Source: Sphaerolaimus hirsutus (Eukaryota > Nematoda > Chromadorea > Monhysterida > Sphaerolaimidae). From it: 64,000 nucleotides of DNA. The notes under the pieces are model-generated. The model was not told where the DNA came from, did not search any database, and saw only the letters and a list, made by a program, of their open reading frames with translations. The DNA is taken from contig OZ038454.1 of the NCBI GenBank assembly GCA_964036195.1, positions 21,996,315-22,060,314 of the forward strand, read 5' to 3'. Numbering within the stretch: the stretch's first letter is position 1; each line of letters opens with the position of its first letter. A program made the position numbers and the translations under genes. Positions 12,675-23,859 of the stretch are shown here, in pieces.

Positions 12675-13395
12675 CGGTATTTCCTCGAAATATCCCCCTT
12701 GAATTAATTAATAAAAAACCCACATGGGAGTAATTCGAGGTAATATGGTAAATACATTTTGACAATAAATTGCTCTGTATAGCAAAGTAAAAATACCATA
12801 AATTCTCTAAATAAGTCCTCTCCCTAGAATAACTCCAACTGTTAGCCAAATGAGAATAAAATAAACATCCCTTAAATAACTGCGCTTTTTAGCTGTGTGG
12901 GGAACAAAGAAGTCCCCATTGAAAGCCCACCAGTCACAATGTTTGTCTGAAAAAAATATCCCAGGGCATTTTAATAATGTACACATTGTAGTGGTTGATT
13001 GAACTTCAATGGCAGAAGTATAATCGACCACTACCTACGACATCAGCGGTGCGTCACAGTTATGAATTCATTATTCTACAAAACGTATTGCAGGAAAAAT
13101 TTTTGGCGCTGGCGCTATTGGCGCTTGGCGCTGAAGTTCAGAAAAGCGCCATGGCGCTTTTGGCGCTTGGCGCCAAAAGTCTGGCGCTTTTTCCATCACT
13201 AACCGGGACCGCTGTCCCGTTTGAACCCTAGTATTCCTATATGTGTTTTATATGGGTGCGGATAAACATTTATATACTTAAATAGGTTTATGTACCTATT
13301 TATTTTTAACATGTGCTGTCACTGTACATAGGGGACGTGCCATTTCATCCTTGCACGGGATGCACATCATTTCATTCGATGAATGAAACCAAATA

Positions 13396-13783
13396 CCGTA
13401 TTAAATTGAAATACCCCCAGGGGGTTATTATTTCGCCAGCAAAATTCGAGGGGGTTTATTATTACGCCAGAATTTTTTTGAAATTCCCCAGAAATTGAAA
13501 TACTCAGATGTAGAAAAATACAATAATGTCAGAGATGTAAATATTAAGCATTTATAGGTAGGCATTTAAATATAACTGAATATAGACATTGTTCTGCATT
13601 ATGTGTTTTGCATCATACAGATCACAAACTGTGGTATTTGTCATGTATTTACGTTCTCTTTACATTGAATTTGAGTGGGGTATTTCGAGAGGGAGTGGTT
13701 TATTATTTCGCCAGCCAAATTTTAGGGGCGGGGGTATTTCGAGGTGGGAAGTTAATTAAGGGGGTCAAGTCGAGGTAATACGG
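13396..13783. mobile_element. CCGTATT palindromic MITE upstream of the membrane exon
   Basis: Ends CCGTATTAAATTGAAATACCCC and GTCGAGGTAATACGG, flanked by TA. It ends 34 bp before the acceptor of the exon at 13818. Confidence 0.75.
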
Positions 13784-13817
13784 TAGGTACATACTGTTTT
13801 TCTTTTATTTATTTTAG

Positions 13818-14061
13818 GCTCACATACCTACATGTTTTGTTAATTACGTGCAAGTGCTGCTGTCACCAAGGCGCTCATGGTGCTTTATATTTCGACTTTT
13901 TTACTGTGGTGTGTGGCGTTATGTTATTAGTGGCGCTAGCATCAATTTTAGTTTTCACCACATTACCATATTTTTACTATAACTTGTCAACTAATGTGCG
14001 GGCCACCATTATCATGAAGAAATGTCGTCGAACGAGAGTTGTGGCTGAAATAGAAGTACAG
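13818..14061 (+). CDS. Unidentified membrane-protein exon
   Basis: A good acceptor (TTTTTCTTTTATTTATTTTAG) is followed by an open frame of about 81 codons. It has a Cys-rich start (LITCKCCCHQ), a hydrophobic helix of about 25 residues (FFTVVCGVMLLVALASILVF), YFYYNLSTNVRATI with one NLS sequon, then a basic KKCRRTR and acidic tail (AEIEVQ). The composition is protein-like, unlike repeat-derived frames nearby. The frame either runs on into the transposable element to a stop at 14164-14166 or resumes after it at 14286 (VFPEAGILKW...). No family was recognised and no partner exons were found. Confidence 0.5.
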
Positions 14062-14282
14062 GGGGCAGTCATAGACCGTGGAAAAGCCCCTGTAAGATTT
14101 CATCTGTCTTGCATAAGACCCTGTGAAATGTCAGGTGTATCCAAATCTTATGTTTTTGTATCCTAATTATATTTATGGCCAAACGTAAGATTAGGATACA
14201 AAAGCAAAATATTTGGATACACCTGGCACTTTCAGGGTCTTTTCCATGACACGTGACATTTTACAGGGTCTCGAACTGGTAC
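14062..14282. mobile_element. 221-bp introner-family element after a membrane exon
   Basis: Ends GGGGCAGTCATAGACC and GGTCTCGAACTGGTAC are inverted repeats, with a perfect CAG duplication (14059-14061 and 14283-14285). The interior holds TCCAAATCTTATGTTTTTGTATCC and its inverse, shared with the 1700-2015 and 45583-45983 elements. It is inserted in the opposite orientation to the GPCR introners, so its left edge is GG, not GT. Confidence 0.7.
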
Positions 14283-14289
14283 CAGGTTT

Positions 14290-15340
14290 TTCCAGAAGCT
14301 GGAATTTTAAAATGGAAAACAAAAAAATGTGAGATACTGCATAAATAGTTTCACAATTTTACTCCGAATTGGCGTAATTCGAGCTCTAAGTTAGTTCACT
14401 TTGGCGCCATTCCATCGCTACTCAGTGAGCAAACGGAAATTGCACACTACTATAACATGCAAGACATGCGCCGCAGTCGCCTTGACGTGTCTATTTATAG
14501 AACAGTTCGATATTTTAACGCAGTCACGTGGGGGGGGGCTGCCGCCGCTTGAAGCCTCGCGTGCTTGAACTTTGTGTCCACGTGCCCCATAAAATGTACC
14601 TTTCTATTTTATACACGTAAATATATGTAGTGCGTCCAATCCAGTGACTGCACATGCCGCACCTAGATCTACCTACCTATATGCCTTCTAAAACTTTTTC
14701 TCCGAATTTTATTGCTATCGCTGTCGCGTGTAAGCTTGGCGGGCCGCAAAGTACCTTCATGTTACTTTTGTCTTAGTCGATAATACTTATACACGCACTT
14801 CCACAAAAAAGAAAAAGGCGGAGTCACGTATATATGAACAGTGAATGTTTTGTCCCTGAAACGTTCTTTCTCGTTTTTTTTCCCGAACTATTTTGATTTT
14901 TTCAAACGATCATGTCATGAATCACGATCGAGTGTTTGCTTCAAAAAAAACCCCGAGTCTTTATACCTATCGAATTTATCTTCTCATTAATTCATTCATC
15001 AGAGCTCTGTACCTAACACTCTTTTTGTGAGCGATGCACATACAAGTCTACTGCCAGTAAACTAAAAATTGGGTCAACTCATAAACCAACTATGAATTGC
15101 ATTTTAGTTTACTGGAATTAGGTGTTCGTCAATTCAACTGATGCTGAAAGGAAAAATGACTCATTCCAGTAAACTCAAATGCGTTCAAGGCTGATTTATG
15201 AGTTAACTACCTAAATTGTATTTAATTGCATTAGTCAGGTAAATATCGTGTTCAGCGACAAATTTACCATTCAGTCCGATAAGTTTATGTATATTTGTAA
15301 ACCCAATAATGCGTCCAGTTTCATTAGGTCTATATATCTA
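14290..15340. other. No gene recognised
   Basis: Apart from a possible short exon continuation at 14286-14345, only AT-rich DNA and a weak palindrome near 15045-15215 (CCAGTAAACT and complement) are seen. Confidence 0.45.
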
Positions 15341-15344
15341 TTAT

Positions 15345-15695
15345 GCTACGATTACAGCTCGACGTAAAATTCCAGCGTAAAATTCCCTCGCAAAATTGAT
15401 TACATGAAAGTGGATGATGATACAAGTCTGCAATTGTGCATGGACAATATGTTTATCAATACCTTCATTGTGTCCCAGAGTCATCGTCCACGGTCACTGC
15501 TATTTGATTGTGAAAATTCAAACATTTCGATTTTACACTGAAATTTTACGCCAGCTGAAGAAAAGTCAGTCCAGCAAGGTGATTGCATGCAATGACATAG
15601 CCTAAAATTGATTTTTCTTCAGTTGGCGTAAAACTTCAGTGTAAAATCGATATGTTTGAATTTACGTCTGAATTACGTCGAGCTGTAATCGTAGC
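15345..15695. mobile_element. GCTACGATTACAGCTC palindromic element
   Basis: Ends GCTACGATTACAGCTCGACG and CGTCGAGCTGTAATCGTAGC (with a base change in the right arm). Internal CTGCAATTGTGCATGGACAATATG and mirrored GGCGTAAAA motifs. Homologous copies at 52747-53235 and 61257-61600. Confidence 0.75.
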
Positions 15696-16545
15696 ATGAT
15701 GCTATACATAGATAGATACACATTTGTAACTATCAAAGCCTTCTGATAATCGCCGACGGCACAGCACCAAGTGCTGAGTATTGATGGAAAAGCGCCAGGA
15801 AAAATGGCGCCATGGCGGCATTCAAAAATATGGCACTAGGCGCCAGAGAAAATGGCGCCAGACGCCAATGGCGTCATGGCGCCATCTGAAAAAATGGCAT
15901 GCAACTTTTTTAGGTAATGTAAAAGTTTGTCACTGTTTTTCATGTTTCAAGTCTAATAATGATAACAATTGTCTGGCCTTGCAAGCCGGATTATGATTTT
16001 TGTAAAATTTTTGTACAAGTTCTGTAAAATTTTTGTAAAATGGTGTCATTTTTTTTATTAACGACAGGAATAAAATAAAATGAAACAAGAATAAAATAAA
16101 AATTAAATACATTTTTATACAATTTTTATACAATTTGTATACAAATTATTTTTTTAAACCAACCCTGCCCCTGAAGAATGCCTGACAAGAAGTAATTTCC
16201 AAGTGTAATTTTTCAAGCAAATACAGTCACTAAGTATTTATGTAGTCCGTCCAGCCCCTTCCTTATTATGCAACCACTGTGTTTCCTCAAATAAACACCC
16301 TCAAAATACCCACAGCCCACAGGTCATAGCAAGCTGGGGAAATCATCACCCCTGAGGGTATTTCTTGGAAATTCAATTCCCTACTGATTTACTTATCACC
16401 TTGCTTGACAACTTCACATGTATATTCAATTATTATTTTACCCATTTAATCCCCCAATTAAACGTGTCCCGAAGCAACAGGCTGAGAAGAAATATAATTG
16501 TAACATAGCAGGAACATAGCATTAACGTGCTTGTAATGTCACCAC

Positions 16546-17404
16546 TAGTGATGTTAAAGGCACCGGGAAAAATGGCACCGCACCGCACCGGCACCGGTGC
16601 CATTCGGAAAAAATGGCACCGGCACCGAAGGGCACCGGCGGGTTGCCGGTGCTAGCACCGAAAGGCACCGCAGCGGGCTGGAATTTCTGAAGTAAATATC
16701 GGGCAGTTTCTCAGTGGTCTCACCTTTGGAACTGCATATTTCCATGAATTTTCAACTGATTTTGATGGTTGAGCACTTAAAATGATCAGAATGATGTGGC
16801 GATCACTTTTATGAAGCAATTACAATGATTACAAATGAAAGATAAAATATTTAATTCACTAAAAAGCCCATAGCCACCATTATCTACTGATCATGAGTTG
16901 TTGCTGTGCAGAGAATGGGACTATCTCTGTCATAAACTGACAACAATTTTTGAGCAAAATGTAAGAGAAATCTAAAATCTAAAAATGATTTAAAATTCAA
17001 CAAAATTTTAGATTTGCTCGTCAGATCACGTATCGGGTATAATGGATTTCACAGTAGGTATATTTTTTTGATGGGATGTTTACAAAATACCTAGGCAAAA
17101 AAACGGTTGGGTAAATATATCGCTGTTTTTTGAAATATGAATAAGCACATACTATGGACAACATTGCACAGCACATGCCGGTGCCTTTCCCGGTGCCTTT
17201 TACTTTGGCCCTGGTGCTAGCACCTTTGGCACCGGCAAAAAAATGGCACCGCACCGCACCGGCACCGGTGCTATTCTGAAAAAAATGGCACCGGCACCGG
17301 CATGGCACCCCTGAAGATTGCAATGGCACCGCACCAGCACCGGTGCTGGTGCCCTACGGTGCCCAGCACCGGGGCACCGGTGCCCCGGTTCCTTTACATC
17401 ACTA
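16546..17404. mobile_element. hAT-type MITE (GGCACC family), 859 bp
   Basis: Ends TAGTGATGTTAAAGGCACC and GGTTCCTTTACATCACTA with a perfect 8-bp duplication GTCACCAC (16538-16545, 17405-17412). GGCACCGG arms flank an AT-rich core homologous to 41957-42891. Confidence 0.9.
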
Positions 17405-17670
17405 GTCACCACCACCAGAAAATTAATCACATAATTTTTCCACCAGACGTACCTATCATTTTATTCTGTATAGCATCCTTCAACAGAAGAAAAGAACACA
17501 GGGAATACCATGTGGAATTGGATGCCTTATTCATAGAGAAATGCTTTATTCAATCATGAGGAAACCTCCTTTCCCAAGGAAGCGCTGGTCTGGTGATATT
17601 AAATTAAGCAACTTGCAATTGGCATGGCAATTGTTTTTTTCTGAGATTGATATAAACAGGGGACATGCCA

Positions 17671-19072
17671 GGTCCGCCACACAAATTCTGTGTCGGTGCC
17701 GGATGCCATATCTCCAGTTGTAGTGGGGGGATTTATTCGAAATTTTGAGGGAATATACTCGAAACCCACCCACTACTATATACGGGCTGATGAAGGTCGG
17801 CGACCCACCTGAGTGTGGGTCGCCGTATACATGAATAGGTTTTTTTGAAAAAATCGCTGTCCACGCGAGGTCCGCCACCCCGTGTTTTTTTGATAAAACG
17901 GGCTGTCAAACTAAAACTGTTGGGGGGAATTGATCAAAATTTTGAGGGGGTGTACACGACACCCCCACCTACTTTACACGAAAGGTTGAACCCCCTGGCG
18001 ACCCCCCTGAGGGTGGACCGCTGGAAAATAAACTGTTTTTTTTTTATTCACTGTCCAGGTTTGGTAATGTACAATAAATATAAAAATTACATTAGAAAGT
18101 CCCCTAGAGGACAATGTATACAATGCTAAAAAGTGTGTATTAAAAAAGCAAATTTTAAAACAAAAATTTGATCTGGTATGAAAGTGTATTTGACACCCAT
18201 AAAGAAGTTCCAGATTAAATTTTGATTGAAGTCAAATCTTTAATACACACTTTTGAAGCTGGTTTACGATGTCCTCTAGGAGATGATTTAAGGAAAAAAA
18301 TCGCGTAAACAACATTGCACCAAAAATCAATTATGGAGGAGATTTGATGGGGGTCACTGTAATGATGTCATTGATGATGTCATTCCAGGAACAAAATTCG
18401 CTTTGTGGGACAGCTTTTGTGTTGACCCCCATCAAATCTCCTCCATGGTTGATTTTTGGGGCAATGTTGTTTACACGATTTTTTACCTTAATCATCTCCT
18501 AGAGGACATCGTAAACCAGCTTTAAAAGTGTGTAATAAAGATTTGACTTAAATCGAAATTTAATCTGGAACTTGTGTATGGGTGTCAAATACACTTTCGT
18601 TCCAGATCAAATTTTCGTTTTAAAATTTGCCTTTTTAATGCACACTTTTTAGCGCTGTATACATTGACCTCTAGGGGACTTTCTAATGTAATTTCTATTT
18701 TTGTTTGTACAATGCCAAACCTGGACAGCGAATTCTCAAAAAAAATTTATTTTCCAGCAGCCCACTCTCAAGGGGGTCGCCAGGGGGCTCAACATTCCGC
18801 GAATAGTAGTGGGGTGTGTCGTGTACACCCCCTCAAAATTTTGATCAATTCCCCCCAACAGTTTTAGTTTGGCAGCCCGTTTTATCAAAAAAACGCGGGG
18901 TGCCGGACCTCGCGTGGACAGCAATTTTTTCAAAAAAACCTACCTATTCATGTATACGGCGACCCACACTCGAGTATTTAACCTAAAAAATTTCGAAAAA
19001 ATCCCCCTACTACAGCTGGAGATATGGCCACCGTTCACCGACTCAGAAGATAGGTGGCGGACCTGGGGCCAG
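17671..19072. repeat. 1.4-kb near-perfect palindrome
   Basis: The left arm from 17671 (GTCCGCCACACAAATTC) is matched in reverse complement by the right arm ending near 19072 (GGTGGCGGAC). The pairing includes CCATATCTCCAG, GGTCGCCGTATACATGAATAGG and CGGGCTG motifs. The centre is near 18370, where GGAGGAGATTTGATGGGGGTC is mirrored at 18422. It is flanked by CAG on the left and CTG on the right. Any reading frames in it are shared by both arms and are not convincing genes. Confidence 0.7.
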
Positions 19073-19075
19073 TTC

Positions 19076-19698
19076 CGCAAGTAGACAAGTTAAGAGTTAA
19101 AAGTTAAGAGTTGAGTAAAATGACAAATGGCAAGTTAAGAGTAAAGTTAAAGTTTAAGAGTTGAGTTAAATGTTAAGAGTTGAGTTAAAGGTTAAAAGTT
19201 GAGTCAAAAGTTAAGAGTTGAGTTAAAAGTTAAAAGGTGAGTTAAAAGTTGATTTAAAAGACAAATGGGTCATTCGTTGCAGAAGCGCGATACGCTGATC
19301 TTCGATCATATTTTGTCCCCGCACAGCCATTTTGAAACAACGTTCCGCGATTTTTTCTTTTTTTAGCGATAATTTTTTTGGATACGTTATTTTCAAATGT
19401 CGTGCATACAACATTGGCAGCATGCCAGCGAACAGCCGTATCAATACCAATTTCACATTTTTATATTTTGTTACCATTATTTTCCACTTGTCTCTTAACT
19501 ATCAATTCTTAACTCAACTCTTAACTCAACTTTTAACTCTTAACTCAACTTTTAACCTTTAACTCAACTCTTAACATTTAACTCAACTTTTAACTCAACT
19601 CTTCAATTTTAACTTTTCTCTTAAACTTTAACATTACTCTTAACTCGCCATTTGTCATTTTACTCAACTCTTAACTTGTCCACTTGCGGAACCGGCAC
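19076..19698. mobile_element. 623-bp palindromic element, CTG target duplication
   Basis: The ends GGGCCAGTTCCGCAAGT and ACTTGCGGAACCGGCAC are inverted repeats, flanked by CTG (19073-19075, 19699-19701). Both arms are arrays of short AGTTAAGAGTTGAGTTAAA-type repeats and their complement. Read on the - strand the element would start GTGCCGG and end CCCCAG, so it has the same potential splice polarity as the GPCR introners. Confidence 0.75.
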
Positions 19699-19979
19699 CT
19701 GGTGTGTCCCCTGTTTTTTTAAAGCTATTGACTTTGGTCCAGAAAGATGTCTTTTTTTACGTGCCTTATTTCCAGCCCCCCCCCCCCACTTGACTAGCCT
19801 AGCTTATGTTAGCCTTGATTTTCAGCAAACACATGTATTTACAATGTGTCCTAACATAATATATGATGCACCAACACAGTTTTCGGACTCATGAGAGCTA
19901 TTTTTGTCTGGACAGCATCTCAGCTTTCTTTATGCCGCTTTTGTGCCGGTTTGTCGTGCAGTGTGCCTGGTTACAGTCC

Positions 19980-20345
19980 CATACTGGACTCGGGTTGCCA
20001 AGGGGGGGGGGGGGGCTGGGGGTTGCTGCCCCCCCCAAAGAAACAAAATCGGCCAGCTATGTTGCCATCCCGGAGACTCGTCAGCTATTTATCTATCCCA
20101 AGGCAAAATTTTAGGCTATCTATCACCCAAATCGCTCAGCTATATATAAGGTATATTAATGGAGCAAATTTTGAGCGATTCTCGCCAATTTTCTCCCAAA
20201 ATCGCTAAGTTTTGTTGCATTTTGCCAATTTTCACCTTCAAAAATCGCTATTTCCGGCTATATACATTTTTATATGCCTAGGTACTTTTAGCTATTTTTT
20301 ACCTATTTTTAGCGATTTTTTCAGCTTTTTGCCTTCTATACATTG
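19980..20345. mobile_element. Fragment of the CAGGGGTC hAT MITE
   Basis: A G run followed by GGCTGGGGGTTGCTGCCCCCCCC, then GCCAGCTATG...AGCTATTTATCTATCCC and TTTTCACCTTCAAAAATCGC, the family's interior. No clear termini are left. Confidence 0.5.
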
Positions 20346-20689
20346 CAAAAGCCTATATATTTATATAGCCTCGCGAATGGCACATGGAAATTATCACTTG
20401 ACAATCTGTGGGACTTGCCCCGGGTCCCCTTGTATTTATTGTCACTACAGTGACAGCAGGCGCACATGCAGTTGACATTTCTCAGCGCATAATGCGGATT
20501 CTATTGGCTTGTTGTAAAAGTTTTTGCCGTTCCAGGATCCTCTCCCATTGGATCATGCTGGATTGTTTTGTGAAGTTTCAATCAAAGAATTGGTCTGGTG
20601 CATAAGTTCTTGCCGTTTCCGCATCGTTTCGCATTGGAGCGTTCAGGATGATCAGTTGGCTTTCAGCCAGGTTATATAAGGTGGAATTT

Positions 20690-21310
20690 ACTTGAGTGTA
20701 AAATGTAGGTGTGAAATTGATCACGTAAAAGTGGATCCAGTCCTAATCCATCTGTCAGTAATGTCCAAAACTCTAAATACATGCACGGCCCACCATTTCC
20801 AAAGTTTTCGATTTTTCAGTCAAATTCCAATGTATTTAAGATCAGTTGGAAACATAAAGTTGGTGACATTTATAATCATCTACTTAAATGTAATCAATTT
20901 CGCACTAGACGTTTTTCTTCAATTTTATGTCGAGCTGCAATTCCAGCTCATATACCCAGGCTGTAACCTCCCTGATCCAGGACAGTCCAATGGGAGACGA
21001 TCCTGAAAAGGCAAAAACTTTTGCACCAAACCAATATAAAAGCTGAAAATCAAATTACAGCTCGACATAAAATTCAAAAATAAAAGTTTACCACGAAATT
21101 GATTACATAATAGTGAAGATTATAAATATCTCTGAATTTATGTTTCCAACTGATTTTACTTCGAATTTTCATGAAAAATCGAAAAATCTGGAAACGGTGG
21201 ACTTTGCGTGTTGAGTTTTGGACATTATTGGGTGATAAATTAGTACTGGATCCACTTTTACCTAATCAATTTCATAAGAAAAGTTTGTGCTTGAATAGAT
21301 TCCAGCTTAT
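20690..21310. mobile_element. Related palindromic element of the ATTACAGCTC group
   Basis: The left arm (GTGGAATTTACTTGAGTGTAAAATG, CCAAAACTCTAAATACATGCACGGCCCACC) is mirrored by the right arm ending in AGATTCCAGCTTATATACCCTGGC. A central inverted unit carries ACAGCTCGACATAAAATTC. The frames in it are repeat-derived. Confidence 0.5.
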
Positions 21311-21333
21311 ATACCCTGGCTGAAACCCCACTA

Positions 21334-21481
21334 CCGTATTTCTTCTAATTTCTTCTTATCTGCCGTTCTATTGGAGGCTGCCGTTCTATTGTTTTCGTCG
21401 GTGTAAAAAGTACCAAAACCTGCCGTTCTATTGGAGGTGCCATTCTATTTTAGGTGTGCCGTTCTATTCGAAAAAATACGG
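21334..21481. mobile_element. CCGTATTTCTTCTAAT mini-element
   Basis: Starts CCGTATTTCTTCTAATTTC and ends GTTCTATTCGAAAAAATACGG, TA-flanked. Internal repeats of TGCCGTTCTATTGGAGG. Related sequence at 1008-1410 and 41177-41285. Confidence 0.65.
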
Positions 21482-22367
21482 TAATCATAAGTTAGATCCA
21501 AATCGAGACGATCCTGAAACGGAACGAACTTTCTCGACAGACCAATATGTTTCCATGGCGGAGCACATGGATTCTGACGCGATCGCATGCTCGCCGCACT
21601 GTCCATGTGCTCGTGCGCTAAATGCGACCGTTTTAGTAGCTTGTATATCATCGAAGTGTTTTAATCAAGTTGGAAAACTTTTATATGGTTTATGTGGTAC
21701 CGTAATTCGTGCCCCTGGCAATAAAGGGGTATAGATAATGGGTGGTATTTGTATCAATCAAGTTCGAGCAGATGTTGGCAAATTTTATTTTTCTTGTATT
21801 TATTTTCGTGGTTTGTTCAAAAATACCAATTCACTCGCTTCGATAGTTAAACTTTCTTTGCCATATTTATTCGAATAATACCGAAGCGTTTTTCGGATTT
21901 TATTGTACTTTATTTTTGGGAAACTTTCTTAGATTATATCTAATTATATTTTTGGATAAATACCCATTTCGGGAACGCTAATTCCATTGCGTCTTTCTGC
22001 ACCGGATGTGCAGCAATTGTATTTGATGAATCAAACCAGACACAGCCCATTTTGTATGGTCTGACTGTTTAAAAAATATACCTATATCTGCAATATTTTT
22101 CTTCCGTCAGGGGGGGGGGTATTAAAGTGGGATAATTATTTTCTAAAGGGGGAATTATTGAAGGAGGATGAATTATTCGAATAAATACGATACTCACGTT
22201 TAGAATTTTTCCTCAGTGTGATAGGTATTTGAAAGATGTTTTTGTCTGAAACACCAAGAAATGTTTGAATAATATAATTAGTTAAAATGAGCACATGTGA
22301 TATTTTATCCAAGCGACTTTTGAGCAGAGCCTAGTGCGCTGGTTTTGATCACCTAATCCTTGCACTT

Positions 22368-23253
22368 AAGCCGGGATTACAGCTCAGCGGCGTGTGACGT
22401 GAAATGATGACGTAAAATTACATTGTAAAAGTTATTACCGTATTACCTCGAAATACCCCCAGGGGGTTATTATTTCGCCAGCAAAATTTGAGGGGGGATA
22501 ATTCGAGGGGGGGTTATTCGAGGGGGGGGGGTTATTCGAGGCGGGGTCTATTACTTCGCCGGAAATTTTTGGAAATTCCCCATACGCAGACGTAGAAAAA
22601 TCGAACAATTACATAGATGTATATGTGTTTATAGGCATATATAACTGTATATACACATAAACCCTTCCCTAACGTCACTTAGCCATCACTTTTAACGTGT
22701 GTTCTGCATTGTGCAGATCACAAACTACGGTATTTGTCATGTACGTTCTCTTTACACTCAATTTTAGAGGGGGGGGGGTATTTCGAGGGGAGGGTTTATT
22801 ATTTCCTCAGCCGAATTTTAGGGGGGTATTTCGAGGGGGGGGTTTATTCAAGGGGGGGGGGATAATTCGAGGTAATACGGTACATCAAAATAGACAGAGG
22901 TACAGAATTGAAGTTTCAGAATTAGATAGTTCTAGTAATTGTGTGTAAGTTCCCAAAAAAAGAAAATAATTATTATTTCATAAGTTATTAATTTTACATC
23001 AAAATTTACATATTTTACATCAACATTTTACATCAAACATTTTATGTCAACAACAAAATCTTGACATAAATTGTTTAACTACTTAAATAATGAGTATTTT
23101 ATAAAAAAATTTGGGACATAACACGCAATTACTAGAACTATCTAATTCTGAAATTCCAACGTTGTACCTTTGTCTATTTTGATGTAATCAATTTTACGAC
23201 ATAATTTATGTCATCATTTCACGTCAAACGCCACTGAGCTGTAATCCCGGCTT
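22368..23253. mobile_element. ATTACAGCTC palindromic element
   Basis: Ends AAGCCGGGATTACAGCTCAG and CTGAGCTGTAATCCCGGCTT, then CGTGAAATGATGACGTAAAATT and complement. The arms include ACATTTTACATCAA repeats. Holds the nested MITE 22438-22880. A related fragment is at 53250-53640. Confidence 0.8.
22438..22880. mobile_element. CCGTATT palindromic MITE nested in an ATTACAGCTC element
   Basis: Ends CCGTATTACCTCGAAATACC and TCGAGGTAATACGG, flanked by TA, with long G runs. It sits near the left end of the element 22368-23253. Confidence 0.85.
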
Positions 23254-23443
23254 TACCATTAGCAGCATGTTTACTAAATAAATGCTATGTATTTTTATCA
23301 CCTCGGATAATTAGTTAGGTGAAACGTGCGCTTAATGCTAAATAAAGAGAGTAACTTTCATAACGTCATTTGATATCTACCATAAAAATGATGTGCCCTT
23401 CCGTTCAGAAGCATAAAATTGTTAACCTAATAATAATTAGATA

Positions 23444-23858
23444 CCGTATATCCTCGAATAAGGCCCCCCTTGAATAACTCCCCACCCTTGAATAACTCCA
23501 CCCTCAAAAGCACTGACGAAAAAATAACTCACCCCCTTGAATAACTCCCCACCCTTGAATAACTCCCCCTCTCTGATGAGTGGAGAAGATACTGCAACAA
23601 GTGAAAAAAAAACGAAATGCAAATGCAGTGTAGTGTGTGAGACAAAAAATACAAAAGAATGTTAGCCTACAGCAGCGAAAGCAGATACACAGTGCGTATT
23701 TTACACAGTGTATACACACATACCTACCTGCAAGTTTTCCTAAAAGTTATGAGGAAAAAATGACTCCCCCTTGAATAACTCCCCACCCTTGAATAACTCC
23801 CCCTCAAGAACTCTGACGAAAAAATAACTCCCCGGGGGACTTATTCGAGGATATACGG
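23444..23858. mobile_element. CCGTATA-type palindromic MITE
   Basis: Ends CCGTATATCCTCGAATAAGGCC and TTATTCGAGGATATACGG, flanked by TA. Internal repeats of CCCCACCCTTGAATAACTCC. A partial relative lies at 12798-12870. Confidence 0.75.
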
Positions 23859-23859
23859 T

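Noticed and set aside
16554-17430. Gly/Pro/Ala/Val-rich frames with many Cys
   Set aside because: GGCACCGG palindromic repeats of a hAT MITE; the same peptides appear in the inverted copy at 41952-42974.
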